From the NCBI RefSeq assembly GCF_902859595.1, contig NZ_CADIJQ010000008.1, forward strand, positions 1-64,000: DNA of 64,000 nt, read 5' to 3'. The translations under genes and the position numbers were made by a program. Shown here one piece after another: positions 9,708 to 21,101 of this stretch (position 1 is the first letter of the stretch; each line of letters starts with the position of its first letter). This DNA comes from Achromobacter kerstersii. Lineage in GTDB: Bacteria > Pseudomonadota > Gammaproteobacteria > Burkholderiales > Burkholderiaceae_B. Below the pieces are notes generated by a model, which made no database searches, was not told where the DNA came from, and saw only the letters and a list, made by a program, of their open reading frames with translations.

Positions 9708-11243
9708 CTACATCACCGCGCCCAACGCCCAAGGCACGAATTCGTTTTGGCCATAGCCGTGTTCTTCGCTGCGCGTGCGGTGCCCCGACGCGGTTTTCAG
9801 CATCAGCTGGAAGATACGCTCGCCCATCTGCGCCACGCTTTGCGCGCCGTCGACGACTTCACCGCAATTGATGTCGATGTCGTCCGACTGGCGCTGCCAC
9901 AACGCCGTATTGGTCGACAGCTTCAACGACGGCGCGGGCGCACAGCCGTAGGCCGAACCGCGCCCGGTGGTGAAGCAGATCAGGTTGGCGCCGCCCGCGA
10001 CCTGGCCCGTGGCGGACACGGGGTCGTAGCCCGGCGTGTCCATGAACACCAGCCCGCGCGTGCGCACGGGCTCGGCGTACTCGAACACGTCGGTCAGGTT
10101 CGTGGTGCCGCTTTTGGCGATGGCGCCCAGCGACTTTTCCAAAATGGTCGTCAGCCCGCCTGCCTTGTTGCCGGCCGACGGGTTGTTGTCCATCTCGGCG
10201 TCGTTGCGGGCGCAGTAGTCTTCCCACCAGCGCACGCGCGCCAGCAGCTTGTCGGCAATGGCTGGGGTTTCAGCGCGGCGCGTCAGCAGGTGTTCGCCGC
10301 CATAGATCTCGGGCGTTTCCGACAAGATGGCGGTGCCGCCGTGGCGCACCAGCAAGTCCACCGCCGCGCCCAACGCCGGGTTGGCGCTGATGCCCGAATA
10401 GCCGTCAGAGCCGCCGCATTGCAGGCCCACGGTCAGGTGGCTGGCGGGCACCGGCTGGCGGCGCACCTGGTTCGCCTGCTCCAGCATTTGCTCCACCAGT
10501 TCGATGCCGCGCGCCACCGTCTTGCGTGTGCCGCCCGTGTCCTGAATGTTGAAGGTGTGCAGCAAGCCACTTTCTCGCAAGCCCTCTTGTTCCATCAGGC
10601 CGCCGATCTGATTCGTTTCGCAGCCCAGCCCCACCACCATCAGCCCGCCAAAATTGGCGTGCCGCGCGTAGCCGCCCAAGGTCCGGCGCAACACGCGCAG
10701 CGGTTCGCCTTCGCTGCCGGTGGCGCAGCCCGCGCCGTGCGTCAGCGCCACCACGCCGTCCACGTTCGGACAGGACGCCAGTGCTTCAGGATGGATGTCG
10801 CGGCGAAAGTGGTCGGCGATGGCGCGCGCGACCGTGGCCGAACAGTTCACGCTGGTCAGGATGCCGATGTAGTTGCGCGTGGCGATGCGGCCATCGGCGC
10901 GCACGATGCCGTCGAAGGTGGCGGGTTGCGCCACGTAGTCGGTGGGATGCGCGCCCTGCCCCACCGCGTAGTCCCGTTCGAAGTCCGAGAACTCCAGGTT
11001 CTGCGTATGCACGTGCTGGCCCGGCGCGATGTCTTGCCGCGCCACGCCAATGATCTGGTTGTAGCGGCGCACCGGCTGGCCCGCCGCGATGGCGCGCACG
11101 GCCACTTTGTGACCGGGCGGCACCAGCCCCTGCACCGTCACCCCTTCGCCTTCCAGCCGCGTGCCGCTGACGAGTTGCCGCCGCGCGATCACGACGTTGT
11201 CCGCCGGGTGGATGCGTATCACTGCCATGTCTGCGTGGGACAT
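9708..11243 (-). CDS. UxaA-family (altronate/galactarate-type) dehydratase
   Basis: Iron-dependent sugar-acid dehydratase of 511 residues, in which both family domains are joined. An N-terminal SAF-like domain (first ~90 residues) is followed by the catalytic C-terminal domain beginning near GRIATRNYIGILTSVNCS. The family converts aldonates or aldarates such as D-altronate or D-galactarate to 2-keto-3-deoxy acids. Conserved Cys/His segments (for example HGAGCATG and LQCGGSDGYSGI) are present. The exact substrate cannot be named from sequence. It lies between the FAH hydrolase and the mannitol-dehydrogenase-family gene in the TRAP-linked operon. Confidence 0.88.
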   Translation of the reverse strand: MSHADMAVIRIHPADNVVIARRQLVSGTRLEGEGVTVQGLVPPGHKVAVRAIAAGQPVRRYNQIIGVARQDIAPGQHVHTQNLEFSDFERDYAVGQGAHPTDYVAQPATFDGIVRADGRIATRNYIGILTSVNCSATVARAIADHFRRDIHPEALASCPNVDGVVALTHGAGCATGSEGEPLRVLRRTLGGYARHANFGGLMVVGLGCETNQIGGLMEQEGLRESGLLHTFNIQDTGGTRKTVARGIELVEQMLEQANQVRRQPVPASHLTVGLQCGGSDGYSGISANPALGAAVDLLVRHGGTAILSETPEIYGGEHLLTRRAETPAIADKLLARVRWWEDYCARNDAEMDNNPSAGNKAGGLTTILEKSLGAIAKSGTTNLTDVFEYAEPVRTRGLVFMDTPGYDPVSATGQVAGGANLICFTTGRGSAYGCAPAPSLKLSTNTALWQRQSDDIDINCGEVVDGAQSVAQMGERIFQLMLKTASGHRTRSEEHGYGQNEFVPWALGAVM

Positions 11244-11275
11244 GAGACCTCCGGAAAGTTAAGGGGTGCGCGGGG

Positions 11276-11313
11276 CGATGACCTTCACCGAAATCGACGG
11301 GGAAGGGTCATCG
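11276..11313 (-). other. Intercistronic hairpin between FAH hydrolase and dehydratase genes
   Basis: An 8-bp stem (CGATGACC / GGTCATCG), extendable by TTC/GAA across one bulged base, sits in the 110-bp gap between two operon genes. There is no T-tract on the minus strand, so it is not a terminator. It could be a processing or stability hairpin that separates the halves of the operon. Confidence 0.4.
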
Positions 11314-11353
11314 CAAATTGCAGACGGGGGCTTCATGGGAGGGCTTGACGAGG

Positions 11354-12220
11354 CTACCCATCGATCAGCGCCGGGTCCCAGGCATGCACGCGCTGGCGCT
11401 GTTCACCCAGCCCTGCGATGCCCAGCTTCATTTCGTCGCCCGATTTCAAGTACACGGGCGCGGGCTTTTGCCCCATGCCCACGCCGGGCGGCGTGCCCGT
11501 GCTGATGAGATCGCCCGGATACAGCGTCATGAAGCGGCTGACGTACGCCACCAGTTGCGCCACGCCGAACACCATCGTGCGCGTGCTGCCGTTCTGAAAA
11601 CGCTTGCCGTTCACTTCCAGCCACATCTCCAGGTCTTGCGGGTTGGGGATCTCGTCCGCCGTGGCCAGCCACGGGCCGATGGGGCCGAAGGTATCGCAGC
11701 CCTTGCCCTTGTCCCACGTGCCGCCGCGTTCAATTTGATATTCCCGTTCAGACACGTCGTTCACGATGCAGTAGCCGGCCACGTGCTTCATGGCGTCGGC
11801 CTCGCTGACGTAGCGCGCGCGTTCGCCGATGACCACACCCAGCTCCACTTCCCAATCCGTCTTGACGGAATCCTGCGGCAGCACGACCGGGTCGTTCGGG
11901 CCCACGACTGCGGACGTCGGCTTCATGAAGATGACGGGCTCGGCCGGCACGGCCAGGCCGGATTCCGCGGCGTGATCGGCGTAGTTCAAGCCGATGCAGA
12001 TGAACTTGCCCATGCCACGCCACGGCGGCGCGACGCGGCCGGGGTTGGCCACCAGAGGCAGCGATGCCGGGTCCAGCGCGCGCAGTTCGGCAAGCCGCGC
12101 GCCGGCCAGCGTGTCGGCGGTGATGTCGGGCAGTACGCCAGACAGGTCGCGCACATTGCCTTGCTTGTCGATCAGGCCGGGCTTCTCGGCGCCCTTGGCG
12201 CCATAACGCATCAATTTCAT
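11354..12220 (-). CDS. Fumarylacetoacetate hydrolase family protein (2,4-diketo-3-deoxy sugar acid hydrolase-like)
   Basis: FAH-fold metal-dependent hydrolase of 288 residues. It opens MKLMRYGAKG and carries ICIGLNYADHA near residue 75, as in the ureidoglycolate lyase/diketo-acid hydrolase branch. Acidic metal ligands lie in the WEVELGVVIGE segment, and the C-terminal STGTPPGVG loop is typical. Relatives split 2,4-diketo-3-deoxy-L-fuconate or -rhamnonate into pyruvate plus a hydroxy acid. The neighbouring SDR is of the type that makes such diketo substrates, which supports this role (family knowledge plus context). Confidence 0.87.
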   Translation of the reverse strand: MKLMRYGAKGAEKPGLIDKQGNVRDLSGVLPDITADTLAGARLAELRALDPASLPLVANPGRVAPPWRGMGKFICIGLNYADHAAESGLAVPAEPVIFMKPTSAVVGPNDPVVLPQDSVKTDWEVELGVVIGERARYVSEADAMKHVAGYCIVNDVSEREYQIERGGTWDKGKGCDTFGPIGPWLATADEIPNPQDLEMWLEVNGKRFQNGSTRTMVFGVAQLVAYVSRFMTLYPGDLISTGTPPGVGMGQKPAPVYLKSGDEMKLGIAGLGEQRQRVHAWDPALIDG

Positions 12221-12251
12221 ATCGGTTCCTTGTTGCGAAAAATGGGTGCGG

Positions 12252-14421
<2,170 letters not shown>

Positions 14422-14476
14422 GAGTCGCTCCTGGAATGGCACTGCGGATACATAAGGGTGTGGCGCGGCGCGCCGT

Positions 14477-15121
14477 TCAGTCGAGCGACTCGTAGGCCGC
14501 CGGGTTTTCCAGAATCGAATAGCCCTGCCGCCAGTTCTGCACGGACACTTGAAGGGACCGCAGGAACATCATGACGAAACCCGCCAGCGCAACCCAGTAC
14601 ACGTAGGACTTGTTCCAGAACAAGGTGGTCATGGGCTCGTCGCCCACCAGCACGATGTAGCGATACGTCAGCCACACGGCATAGCCGAAGAAGGCCGTGC
14701 GCAACACGTCGATCAACGTAGACAGCACGCGGCTGACGGGTTTGGGCAGGTAGCGGTACAGGAAGTCCACCTGAATATGGCGGCAGGCGCGCACGCACAT
14801 CGCAGCGCCCAGGAACACCACGCCAATCAGGCAATACACCGCCAACTCTTCGGTCCACGCGTACGAATCATTCAGCACGTAGCGCGAGAAGAATTGCAGG
14901 AAGACGAGCCCCGCCATCGTCCAGAATATCGCCAGGCAGATCCAGTCTTCGGGCGCGTAGCCGGCCAGGCTGACTTCGTGATGGTCGGCCTCTTCGAAGC
15001 TATGGACGATCTCGTCGACGGATGACTGATGGGGGCCGGGTGGCGACGCGGCGTGGCCGGGCGCCGGGGTCGGGCCATGGTTGACGGCCGCCATGGGCGC
15101 CGCTTTTGCGTTCACGTGCAT
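14477..15121 (-). CDS. dctQ: TRAP transporter small permease, DctQ subunit
   Basis: Four-helix small subunit of the TRAP transporter, 214 residues. Typical features are the QFFSRYVLNDSYAWTEELAVY stretch (segment 1-2) and ACRHIQVDFLYRYLP. The start at 15121 follows AGGGGA. An N-terminal extension of about 60 residues rich in Ala, Pro and His is longer than in most DctQ proteins. It lies between dctP and dctM in the standard P-Q-M order. Confidence 0.9.
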   Translation of the reverse strand: MHVNAKAAPMAAVNHGPTPAPGHAASPPGPHQSSVDEIVHSFEEADHHEVSLAGYAPEDWICLAIFWTMAGLVFLQFFSRYVLNDSYAWTEELAVYCLIGVVFLGAAMCVRACRHIQVDFLYRYLPKPVSRVLSTLIDVLRTAFFGYAVWLTYRYIVLVGDEPMTTLFWNKSYVYWVALAGFVMMFLRSLQVSVQNWRQGYSILENPAAYESLD

Positions 15122-15209
15122 GAAGTTCCCCTGGTCGGAATCGGGTATCGAGCGCCGGGTATCAAACGGTGGCCGGCAACGGCGGGCCAACACGGCCCGC
15201 CGCCGCGGC

Positions 15210-16184
15210 TTACTTCACCGCCTGGATCTTTTCCCAATCCGATTTCTGATAGCCGTACTGCTCGAACGGCACCTTCTCCAGCACGGTCTTGCGGAAGTCG
15301 TCGACGTTGACTTCGGCCACGTTCAAGCCGCGCTTTTTGAACACTTCGACCATTTTCTTTTCGCTGTCGGCAACTTCGGATGACGCCTTTTCCGCTGCCT
15401 GCTGCGCAACCTCCGCGAAGATCTTCTTGTCTTCATCAGACAAGCTCTTCCACAACTTGCCCGAGATCACCGTGTTCAGGTGGTCAACGATGTGGCCCGT
15501 CAGGATGATGTTCTTCTGCACTTCGTAGAACTTCTTCGCTTCGATGGTGGTGAGCGGGTTTTCCTGCGCTTCCACCGTGCCGTTCTGCAAGGCCAGATAC
15601 ACCTCGGCGAACGCGATGGGCGCGGTGTTGGCGCCACAGGCGCGCGGCATGGCCAGGTAGGCCGCCACGTCCGGCACGCGAATCTTCATGCCCTTCATTT
15701 CCGAGCACTTGGTGAAGGCGCGATTCGATGTCGTCTGGCGCGTGCCGTAGTAGGTGGTGGCGACGATGTGGTTGCCGCTTTTTTCGTCGTAGCCGCCCGT
15801 GAGCTCCTTGTAGATATCGCTCTTGGTGTAGGCGATCAGGTGCTCGGGGCTGCGGAAGGTGTAGGGGTAATAGGTGACGCCGATGCGGGGAAAGCTCTTG
15901 GCGGCGAAGCTGGAACCCGAGATGATCATGTCCACCGTGCCCAGCGTCAGCCCCTGGTTGATGTCGTTCTCCTTGCCCAGCTGAGAGGCGGGGTAGACAT
16001 CGATGTGATAGCGGCCGTTCGTGCGTTTCTCGATTTCCTGCGCCGCCCACACCGACGAGGTGTGGAAGGGTTCGGAAGTCTCGTACACATGCGCCCATTT
16101 CAGCTTGGTTTGCGCCAGCGCGCTGCCACTGACGGCGAGCGCGACGGCGGCAAACAGCACTTTGATAGCGTTGCCTCGATTCAT
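15210..16184 (-). CDS. dctP: TRAP transporter solute-binding protein, DctP family
   Basis: Periplasmic binding protein, 324 residues, with a signal peptide ending at SGSALAQ and mature TKLKWAHVYETSEPFH. The conserved arginine that binds substrate carboxylates is expected in the segment KGMKIRVPDVAAYLAM (family knowledge). The start at 16184 follows GAGGAG. It resembles binding proteins for sugar acids, which fits the catabolic genes downstream, but the ligand cannot be fixed from sequence. Confidence 0.9.
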   Translation of the reverse strand: MNRGNAIKVLFAAVALAVSGSALAQTKLKWAHVYETSEPFHTSSVWAAQEIEKRTNGRYHIDVYPASQLGKENDINQGLTLGTVDMIISGSSFAAKSFPRIGVTYYPYTFRSPEHLIAYTKSDIYKELTGGYDEKSGNHIVATTYYGTRQTTSNRAFTKCSEMKGMKIRVPDVAAYLAMPRACGANTAPIAFAEVYLALQNGTVEAQENPLTTIEAKKFYEVQKNIILTGHIVDHLNTVISGKLWKSLSDEDKKIFAEVAQQAAEKASSEVADSEKKMVEVFKKRGLNVAEVNVDDFRKTVLEKVPFEQYGYQKSDWEKIQAVK

Positions 16185-16311
16185 GTTGTCTCCTCTCTTT
16201 GAGGTAACGGACGCGGCGAATGTTGTTGTGAGCCGGCCCGCTTTATGTTTCACATCGGGATATCACCTACAGGTTGCACCTTCGTACTGCGACTACGGTT
16301 CCCCGGTGGCG

Positions 16312-17046
16312 TCAGGACGCCGCCGGCTCTTTGCTATCCACGCGCATCGTCTCGGCCCCGCCTGGCCAGCTGGCGGTCAAGCGGTCGAACGAGCAGGAAA
16401 GATGGTGATGCATCGCGGCGCGCGCGGCGGTTTCGTCGCCCGCCGCGATGGCGGTGATGACGCGGCGATGCTCGGTAATGGCGACGGCCCAGCTGTCCGG
16501 GTTTTCGAAGTAGTCGCCCAGCTTCACGGACAGGGGGTTGTGGCGTTCGTCGAAGAGTTCGCCCACCACGCGCACCAGCACGGCGTTGTTGGCCATTTCG
16601 GCCACGCGCAAGTGAAACAGGCGGTCGCCGCGGATGGGCACGTAGCCTGCGCGGGCTTCCTCTTCCATGGCGCCTACGGCTTCCAGCAGGCCATCCACCA
16701 GCGCCGGCGCCGTATGGCGGGCGGCTTGGGCGGCGAGTTCGCCTTCGATGGTCCAGCGTGCGCGGATGGTTTCAAGCGGGCTTTCGGCGGTCAGGCTCGC
16801 GCGCGGCGCGCCGGCCAGGCTCTGCACGTACACGCCGGAACCCATGCGCACTTCCACCCAGCCTTCGACTTCGAGTGCGATCAGCGCTTCGCGCACCGAC
16901 GGGCGCGACACGCCCAGCTTCAACGCCAGATCTCGCTCCGGGGGAAGCCGCGCGCCCACGGGAAATTCGCCCGCCTCGATCAGCAGACGCAACTGGTCGG
17001 CAATCTGGCGGTACAAACGTCGCGGCTCGATGGTCTGAATCGGCAT
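16312..17046 (-). CDS. FadR/GntR family transcriptional regulator
   Basis: Regulator of 244 residues. The N-terminal winged helix has the GntR pattern LPPERDLALKLGVSRPSVREAL near residues 33-55. The C-terminal all-helical FCD domain carries likely metal/ligand residues (DRLFHLRVA, HRRVITAI, HHHL). It reads in the same direction as the TRAP and sugar-acid genes 127 bp downstream and is most likely their local regulator, responding to a pathway acid. The start at 17046 was chosen because the protein then begins just before the DNA-binding domain. Longer frames would extend into the intergenic operator. Confidence 0.9.
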   Translation of the reverse strand: MPIQTIEPRRLYRQIADQLRLLIEAGEFPVGARLPPERDLALKLGVSRPSVREALIALEVEGWVEVRMGSGVYVQSLAGAPRASLTAESPLETIRARWTIEGELAAQAARHTAPALVDGLLEAVGAMEEEARAGYVPIRGDRLFHLRVAEMANNAVLVRVVGELFDERHNPLSVKLGDYFENPDSWAVAITEHRRVITAIAAGDETAARAAMHHHLSCSFDRLTASWPGGAETMRVDSKEPAAS

Positions 17047-17090
17047 GGGGCGGGAAGCCTTGGGGATACAGCTGGCTGACAGGACGAAAA

Positions 17091-17108
17091 GGTAAAGTGG
17101 CCTTACCA
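17091..17108. promoter_or_regulatory. Candidate FadR-type operator upstream of the sugar-acid regulator
   Basis: The minus strand reads TGGTAAGGCCA at 17108-17098, one mismatch from the FadR-group pattern TNGTNNNACNA. It lies within a GGTAA-N7-TTACC inverted repeat (17091-17107), about 45 bp upstream of the regulator start. It may mediate autoregulation. No matching second copy was found in front of dctP. Confidence 0.4.
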
Positions 17109-17234
17109 ATTGACCAGAATCCTGCGCCTGCTGTCGTTGGGTCACAATTAGGGTTTGCCCATAGCCCTGCTTCGCATCACGCGGGCAACCCTTATCTGTT
17201 AAAAAGCCGCCACACCCGGCCCTCTTTCGCAACC

Positions 17235-17633
17235 ATGACCCACGACCCGCAACACTCGCCCTTTAAAAGCAGCGGCGGCGCGCGCCGCATCTTGAATGCG
17301 CTGCGTTATTCCTGGCAGGGCCTGAAGGCCGCCGTCAAATATGAAGCGGCCTTCCGCCAGGAACTGGCGCTGGCCGTGCTGATGATTCCGGCGGCGTTCT
17401 TCCTGGGGCGGACCACGGTCGAGGTCTTTTTTCTGGTTGGCACGGTCATCATGGTGCTGGCGGCGGAACTGCTGAATTCCGCCATCGAAGCCCTGGCCGA
17501 TGCTTTGTCCGTGGAACGCCACCCCTTGCTGGGGCGCGCCAAGGACCTGGGCAGCGCAGCGGTGATGCTGCTGCTGATCTTCGCCGGAGCGGTCTGGATA
17601 GGCGTTGCCATTAGCCGTTTCGCCATGCATTGA
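17235..17633 (+). CDS. dgkA: Diacylglycerol kinase
   Basis: Small inner-membrane kinase, 132 residues with three membrane helices, that phosphorylates diacylglycerol (or undecaprenol) to recycle lipid. The family segments EAAFRQELALA near residue 40 and AELLNSAIEALAD near residue 80 are present. Start ATG at 17235; the longer open frame upstream runs over the regulator gene on the other strand and is not credible. It reads away from the regulator, with the 188-bp gap shared as promoter region. Confidence 0.92.
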   Translation: MTHDPQHSPFKSSGGARRILNALRYSWQGLKAAVKYEAAFRQELALAVLMIPAAFFLGRTTVEVFFLVGTVIMVLAAELLNSAIEALADALSVERHPLLGRAKDLGSAAVMLLLIFAGAVWIGVAISRFAMH

Positions 17634-17684
17634 TACGGGTGGCGCCCCATGGGGGGTGCGCCGCTCTTTATACTGGGAGCCATG

Positions 17685-19001
17685 ATGCCTAATTCGACGT
17701 CAGCACCCTCTGAGCGCATCGTCATCGTTGGCGGTGGCGCGGGCGGCCTGGAACTGGCCGCAAAGCTTGGCCGCATTCACGGCCGGCAACACGTGACGCT
17801 GGTCGACAGCCGTCCATTCCATATCTGGAAACCGTCGCTGCACGAAGCGGCCGCCGGCACGCTGGATATCCACCAGGAAGGCTTGTCCTATCTGATGCTG
17901 GCCCACATGAACGGCTTTTCGTTCGCGCAGGGCCGCTTGCTGAGCGTGGATCGCGCGCGCCGCCAGATCGTGGTGGATGCCGTGAACGACTCGCAGGGCC
18001 AGGAAGTCCTGCCGCGCCGCGACCTGGGCTACGACACGCTGGTGCTGGCCCTGGGCAGCACGTCCAACTTCTTCAATACCCCCGGCGCGGCCGAACACGC
18101 CGTCACGCTGGACACCACCGAAAACGCTGAACAATTCCGCCTGACCATGCTGAAAGCCATGGCGCAGGTGGACTTGGCCAAGGTGCGCAACCCGTCCGCC
18201 CGGCTGGACCTGGTGATTGTGGGTGGCGGCGCCACGGGCGTTGAACTGGCGGTTGAGCTGACCGAAGCCAGCCATGTGGTCAGCGCCTACGGCCTGCCTA
18301 ACTTCCGTGCGGAACGCGACCTGGCGATCACGCTGGTTGAAGGCGCGCCGCGCATTCTGTCGGCCCTGCCCGAGAAAATCTCGGAAGCCGCCACCAACCG
18401 GTTGACCGAGCTGGGCATTGGCGTGGAAACGGCGTGCCGCGTATCGGAAGTAACCGCCAACAGCGTGAAGACCGCCGACGGCCGCGAATTTCCCGCGCAG
18501 CTGTGCATGTGGGCAGCCGGCATCAAAGGCCCCGCCCTGCTGGCCGACCTGGACCTGCCGCTGAACAAGCTGGGCCAGCTGGAAGTCAACGAACGGCTGG
18601 AAACGGCCGACCCGCATATCCTGGCGCTGGGCGATTGCTGCTCGGTACCCTGGCGTGACGGCCGCACCGTGCCTGCCCGCGCGCAAGCCGCGCACCAGCA
18701 GGCCGATTACCTGGCCAAGAAGCTCACCGCCCGCCTGCGCCGCTCGGCGGAACCGGCCGGCCCCTACGTCTACCAGGATCACGGGTCGCTCGTGTCGCTG
18801 GGCCAGGACGCGGGCGTGGGTTCCCTGATGGGCAAGCTCGCCGGACGGGGACTGTTCGTAAGCGGTACACTGGCGCGCTTGATGTACATGAGCCTGCACC
18901 TGATGCACCACAAAGCGGTGCTCGGTATCTCACGCACCGCCTCCCTGGCCCTGGCTCGCCTGCTCATGCGGCGCACGCGCCCCCGGGTCAAACTGCACTG
19001 A
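17685..19001 (+). CDS. ndh: Type II NADH dehydrogenase
   Basis: Single-subunit FAD enzyme that passes electrons from NADH to quinone at the inner membrane without pumping protons; 438 residues. Two dinucleotide-binding motifs are visible: [13 protein letters not shown] near residue 10 (FAD) and [13 protein letters not shown] near residue 180 (NADH). The family AAGIKGP and LALGDCC segments follow. The start at 17685 gives better spacing from GGGAG than the ATG three bases earlier. pyrF follows 8 bp downstream. Confidence 0.88.
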   Translation: MPNSTSAPSERIVIVGGGAGGLELAAKLGRIHGRQHVTLVDSRPFHIWKPSLHEAAAGTLDIHQEGLSYLMLAHMNGFSFAQGRLLSVDRARRQIVVDAVNDSQGQEVLPRRDLGYDTLVLALGSTSNFFNTPGAAEHAVTLDTTENAEQFRLTMLKAMAQVDLAKVRNPSARLDLVIVGGGATGVELAVELTEASHVVSAYGLPNFRAERDLAITLVEGAPRILSALPEKISEAATNRLTELGIGVETACRVSEVTANSVKTADGREFPAQLCMWAAGIKGPALLADLDLPLNKLGQLEVNERLETADPHILALGDCCSVPWRDGRTVPARAQAAHQQADYLAKKLTARLRRSAEPAGPYVYQDHGSLVSLGQDAGVGSLMGKLAGRGLFVSGTLARLMYMSLHLMHHKAVLGISRTASLALARLLMRRTRPRVKLH

Positions 19002-19009
19002 ACTCCCCC

Positions 19010-19828
19010 ATGAATTTCCTGCAAAAACTCGAACACGCCTGGACCACCAGCAACTCGCTTCTGCAAGTGGGCCTGGACCCCGACCCCCAACGCTTTCCGC
19101 GCGAATTGCAGGACAAGCCGGACGCCATCTTCCAGTTCTGCCGCGACATCGTCGACGCCACCGCGCCGTACGCATGCAGCTTCAAGCCGCAGATTGCGTA
19201 CTTCGCCGCGCACCGCGCCGAAGACCAGCTGGAAGCGCTGTGCCAGCACATCCGCGACAAGCACCCCGACTTGCCGATCGTACTGGACGCCAAGCGTGGC
19301 GACATCGGCTCCACCGCCGAAAACTACGCCCGCGAAGCCTACGAACGCTATCAGGCGCACGCGCTGACGGTCAGCCCCTACATGGGCCTGGACTCGGTCG
19401 AGCCCTACCTGGCGTGGCGTGACCGTGGCGTGATCGTGCTGTGCCGCACGTCAAACCCCGGCGGTTCGGATCTGCAATTCCTGAAGATGGATAACGGCGA
19501 GCCGCTGTACCTGCACGTGGCAGGCCTGGTGGCCGACAAGTGGAACGCCAACGGCCAGTGCGGCCTGGTGGTGGGCGCAACGTTCCCGAACGAGCTGGCG
19601 GCGGTTCGCCAGCGCATCGGCGACGCCCTGCCCCTGCTGGTGCCGGGCATCGGTGCGCAAGGCGGCGACATCACCGCCACCGTGAACGCCGGCGCCAATG
19701 CCGCCCGCAGCGGCATGATGATCAATTCGTCACGCGCCATCATTTACGCCAGCGGCGGCGACGATTGGCGCGAGGCCGCCGGCCGCGCCGCCATGGGCCT
19801 GCGCGACGCCATCAACGCGGTGCGTTGA
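19010..19828 (+). CDS. pyrF: Orotidine 5'-phosphate decarboxylase
   Basis: Last enzyme of UMP synthesis, 272 residues, the length of the 'type 2' PyrF group. The catalytic Lys/Asp cluster is in [15 protein letters not shown] near residue 88. The C-terminal phosphate-binding part includes [10 protein letters not shown]. It begins 8 bp after ndh and is followed by a strong terminator. Confidence 0.94.
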   Translation: MNFLQKLEHAWTTSNSLLQVGLDPDPQRFPRELQDKPDAIFQFCRDIVDATAPYACSFKPQIAYFAAHRAEDQLEALCQHIRDKHPDLPIVLDAKRGDIGSTAENYAREAYERYQAHALTVSPYMGLDSVEPYLAWRDRGVIVLCRTSNPGGSDLQFLKMDNGEPLYLHVAGLVADKWNANGQCGLVVGATFPNELAAVRQRIGDALPLLVPGIGAQGGDITATVNAGANAARSGMMINSSRAIIYASGGDDWREAAGRAAMGLRDAINAVR

Positions 19829-19844
19829 TCCCAGCGCAGTCGCC

Positions 19845-19881
19845 AAAAAAAACGGGTTGCATGCGTGCAACCCGTTTTTTT
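19845..19881 (+). terminator. Rho-independent terminator after pyrF, probably bidirectional
   Basis: A 9-bp stem (CGGGTTGCA / TGCAACCCG) with a TGCG loop is flanked by eight A on the left and seven T on the right. It ends pyrF transcription on the plus strand. It could also end the minus-strand pncC message that stops at 19931. Confidence 0.9.
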
Positions 19882-19930
19882 CAGCGCGGCTTAGCGTCGT
19901 TCGGCGGCATGTCGTGTTGCTCAGTGCCGC

Positions 19931-20497
19931 TTAGCGCCGATTCACCGGCGCGCCCAGAAATTCCAACACCCCTCGCAGCGCAAATTCCACCGCCGCGTGG
20001 CGCACCTGCGTGCGATCGCCGGGGAACACGTGCGTGACGGCGCGGCTGGTGATGCCTTCGCCCACGCGCATCGCAAACCCAAAGCACACCATGCCCACCG
20101 GCTTGCCCGGCGTGGCGCCGCCCGGCCCGGCGATGCCGGTGGTGGACACGGCCACGTGCGCGGCGGGTGACACCAGCAACACGCCGTTGGCCATTTCCAG
20201 CGCCACGGGTTCGCTGACCGCCCCAAAGTGATGCAGAGTATCGGGCGACACATCCAGTTCCGTCACCTTGGCGTCGTTGCTGTAGGTGACGAAGCCGCGC
20301 TCGAACCAGTCGCTGGAACCGGCCACCGACGTCATCGCGCCGGCCAGCAGGCCGCCCGTGCAAGACTCCGCCGTGCCCAACATCCAGCCATGGCGGCGCA
20401 TGGCGTCGCCCAGCCGTTCAGCCAGACCCACGATGGTGGCTTCCGCCAACTGCTCCGCCGATAAATTCGAACGGGTGGTTCCTTGCGGTTCGCTCAT
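19931..20497 (-). CDS. pncC: Nicotinamide-nucleotide amidohydrolase (CinA C-terminal family)
   Basis: Stand-alone CinA C-terminal domain, 188 residues, which deamidates NMN to nicotinate mononucleotide. It carries the family stretch TAESCTGGLLAGAMT near residue 40 and GIAGPGGATPGKPVG near residue 120. The N-terminal MoCF domain found in long CinA proteins is absent, as is usual for PncC. The start overlaps the pgpA stop as ATGA and follows AGGAG, so the two are translationally coupled. Confidence 0.9.
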   Translation of the reverse strand: MSEPQGTTRSNLSAEQLAEATIVGLAERLGDAMRRHGWMLGTAESCTGGLLAGAMTSVAGSSDWFERGFVTYSNDAKVTELDVSPDTLHHFGAVSEPVALEMANGVLLVSPAAHVAVSTTGIAGPGGATPGKPVGMVCFGFAMRVGEGITSRAVTHVFPGDRTQVRHAAVEFALRGVLEFLGAPVNRR

Positions 20498-21030
20498 CCC
20501 AAGACTCCTGTGCGTGCAATCAATGCCATGACCAGCAAGGCGTAGCCGGCGGCGACGATATCGTCCCACATTACGCCGAAGCCGCCCTTGATGTGGGCGT
20601 CAAAAAACTTGATGGGTGGCGGCTTGACGATGTCGAAAGTGCGAAACAGCGCAAACGCCAGCAACTGCGACAACCAGCCTGCGGGCGTCAGCCAAAGCAC
20701 CAGCCAGAACGCCACCATCTCGTCCCAGACCATTCCGACATGATCCGACTGCCCAAGTTCACGGCCCACACGATGGCAGGCCCAGCAGCCGTATAAAAAG
20801 GCCAGCGCCAGGAACACGCCAATGGCCAGATCCGACGCCGCAGGCGCCGCCGCCATCCAGATGCCCCAAGCAAGCAACGTGCCCCAGGTGCCAGAGGCCG
20901 GGCGGATCAGGCCGCTGCCAAAGCCGAACGCGATCAAACGGCCAGGGTCGCGGCACACCCAGGACAGGGCGGGATAGATAGCCCGCGAGCGTTCGCGCAT
21001 GGAGACGGATGGCTTATCGGAAGAGGACAT
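20494..21030 (-). CDS. pgpA: Phosphatidylglycerophosphatase A
   Basis: Inner-membrane phosphatase that makes phosphatidylglycerol from its phosphate, 178 residues with several hydrophobic helices. Family marks are FGSGLIRPASGTWGT near residue 45 and the acidic segment MVWDEMVAFW. FFDAHIKGGFGVMWDD in the C-terminal part adds further acidic residues. The start at 21030 is not certain; an internal ATG at 21000 would still keep the conserved core. A thiL-pgpA-pncC minus-strand run is common in proteobacteria. Confidence 0.9.
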   Translation of the reverse strand: MSSSDKPSVSMRERSRAIYPALSWVCRDPGRLIAFGFGSGLIRPASGTWGTLLAWGIWMAAAPAASDLAIGVFLALAFLYGCWACHRVGRELGQSDHVGMVWDEMVAFWLVLWLTPAGWLSQLLAFALFRTFDIVKPPPIKFFDAHIKGGFGVMWDDIVAAGYALLVMALIARTGVLG

Positions 21031-21101
21031 GGATGCGAGGCGGAGTAAGAGGGAACGAAGACAGGGATTGCGCGGGGTCTGGGTCCGAGTCAGGGTCTGG
21101 G

